Source: Limiplasma merdipullorum (GTDB lineage Bacteria; Bacillota; Clostridia; Christensenellales; Aristaeellaceae). From it: DNA of 5,043 bases. The position numbers and the translations under genes are program-made. The stretch lies in contig DVHQ01000088.1 in assembly GCA_018711955.1 (NCBI GenBank), positions 1-5,043 on the forward strand. Direction: 5' to 3'. The notes beneath the pieces were generated by a model, which did no database searches, was not told the DNA's origin, and worked only from the letters and a program-made list of their open reading frames with translations. Positions within the stretch are counted from its first letter, which is position 1; the number at the start of each line of letters is the position of its first letter. Of this stretch, positions 4,863-5,043 are shown piece after piece.

Positions 4863-4886
4863 TTATACACCAAACTACTTGTATAA
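4863..4886. promoter_or_regulatory. Perfect inverted repeat TTATACA-N10-TGTATAA over the -35 of the lipoprotein promoter
   Basis: Seven-base arms at 4863-4869 and 4880-4886 are perfect complements with ten bases between them. The right arm covers most of the predicted -35 (4879-4884). Arm sequence and spacing differ from the GntR operator, though both contain a GTGTA-like half. It may bind a different regulator or be a weaker GntR site. AT-rich DNA produces such repeats by chance more often, so confidence is moderate. Confidence 0.5.
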
Positions 4887-4907
4887 GTCATCCGATTTTG
4901 TTATAAT
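4879..4907 (+). promoter_or_regulatory. Promoter of the lipoprotein gene
   Basis: Perfect TATAAT (4902-4907) is preceded by TGT, an extended -10, and lies 17 bases after TTGTAT (4879-4884). Transcription would begin near 4914, about 66 bases ahead of the ATG at 4980. It diverges from the GntR operon promoter. Confidence 0.75.
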
Positions 4908-4920
4908 TTTGTCAAGGATG

Positions 4921-4947
4921 AAGGCCGGCTGCCGACCGGCCTTTCTT
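4921..4947 (+). terminator. Hairpin with T-rich tail in the lipoprotein leader, possible attenuator
   Basis: AAGGCCGG (4921-4928) pairs with CCGGCCTT (4936-4943) around a seven-base loop and runs directly into TTTCTT. This is the form of an intrinsic terminator on the plus strand. No plus-strand gene ends upstream; the only upstream unit is the promoter at 4879-4907, so the hairpin would form from about base 8 to base 30 of the leader RNA. It may act as an attenuator, a 5' stabiliser, or a barrier to antisense read-through. Confidence 0.6.
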
Positions 4948-4979
4948 CCCCAAAGCAAGACGGATTAGGAGGAAGTTCC

Positions 4980-5043
4980 ATGAGAAAGGTACTCGTATGC
5001 CTGCTGACGCTGGCGCTGGTCTTCGGCTGCGTGAGCGTACAGG
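4980..5043 (+). CDS. Predicted lipoprotein, N-terminal 21 residues only, cut by window edge
   Basis: ATG at 4980 follows AGGAGG (4967-4972) by 7 bases. The visible residues are a lipoprotein-type signal peptide: basic MRK, a hydrophobic core VLVCLLTLALVFG, then Cys17 within LVFGC, the presumed lipidation site. Phe at position -2 is not the commonest choice, but Val at -3 and Gly at -1 fit. An ordinary signal peptide cannot be excluded. The mature protein lies outside the window, so its function is unknown; substrate-binding lipoproteins are common in this setting but nothing here proves that. It diverges from the GntR-ABC operon and has its own promoter, an inverted repeat and a leader hairpin. 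Confidence 0.8.
   Translation, partial: MRKVLVCLLTLALVFGCVSVQ

Noticed and set aside
4766..4891. An upstream extension of the GntR regulator
   Set aside because: The segment contains the -35, -10, operator and ribosome site of the operon, so it is not translated.
4887..4915. A perfect TTGACA on the minus strand at 4915-4910 as a second upstream promoter for the GntR operon
   Set aside because: At 17 bases spacing the -10 would be GATGAC, a poor match; the next TATACA is 24 bases away, too far.

Overview
The window looks like chromosomal core DNA from a GC-rich Firmicute, most likely a high-GC member of the Clostridia. The evidence is the strong AGGAGG-type ribosome binding sites, a walJ...rlmH cluster as in Bacilli and Clostridia, a YlmC/YmxH sporulation-family protein and a YtrA-type GntR regulator. 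The genus cannot be named from the sequence alone. No rRNA, tRNA, CRISPR array, insertion sequence or phage gene was seen, and no gene-free stretch exceeds about 215 bases.

Layout. Positions 1-596 (minus) hold the N-terminal part of an M42-family metallo-aminopeptidase, cut by the window edge, with its own promoter. Positions 720-992 (minus) hold a PRC-barrel protein of the YlmC/YmxH family with a GTG start, followed by a strong hairpin. Diverging from it is a three-gene plus-strand cluster: walJ (1190-1987, TTG start), a 90-residue protein of unknown function (2001-2273) and rlmH (2264-2743). It runs from an extended -10 promoter at about 1107-1135. A convergent gap (2744-2907) with a perfect hairpin separates it from a minus-strand operon: GntR repressor (4388-4765), ABC ATPase (3531-4388) and six-helix ABC-2 permease (2908-3534). 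All three genes are joined by stop/start overlaps. At the right edge (4980 onward, plus) a lipoprotein gene begins.

Regulation is clearest in the 214-base divergent region 4766-4979. The GntR operon has a good promoter (TTGACG, 17 bases, TAAAGT) whose -10 lies inside a perfect inverted repeat AGTGTA-N13-TACACT. That fits an autoregulated YtrA-like system, whose relatives often respond to cell-envelope stress or export peptides. The opposite promoter, for the lipoprotein gene, has its own inverted repeat over the -35 and a GC-rich hairpin with a T-rich tail almost at the predicted transcript start, suggesting control by early termination or a leader structure.

No clearly novel multi-gene system is visible. 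The items most worth following up are the double-operator intergenic region, the leader hairpin, and the uncharacterised small protein translationally coupled to rlmH. Three of the seven genes (YlmC-like, walJ, gntR-like) use GTG or TTG starts, so ATG-only calling gives wrong N termini here.
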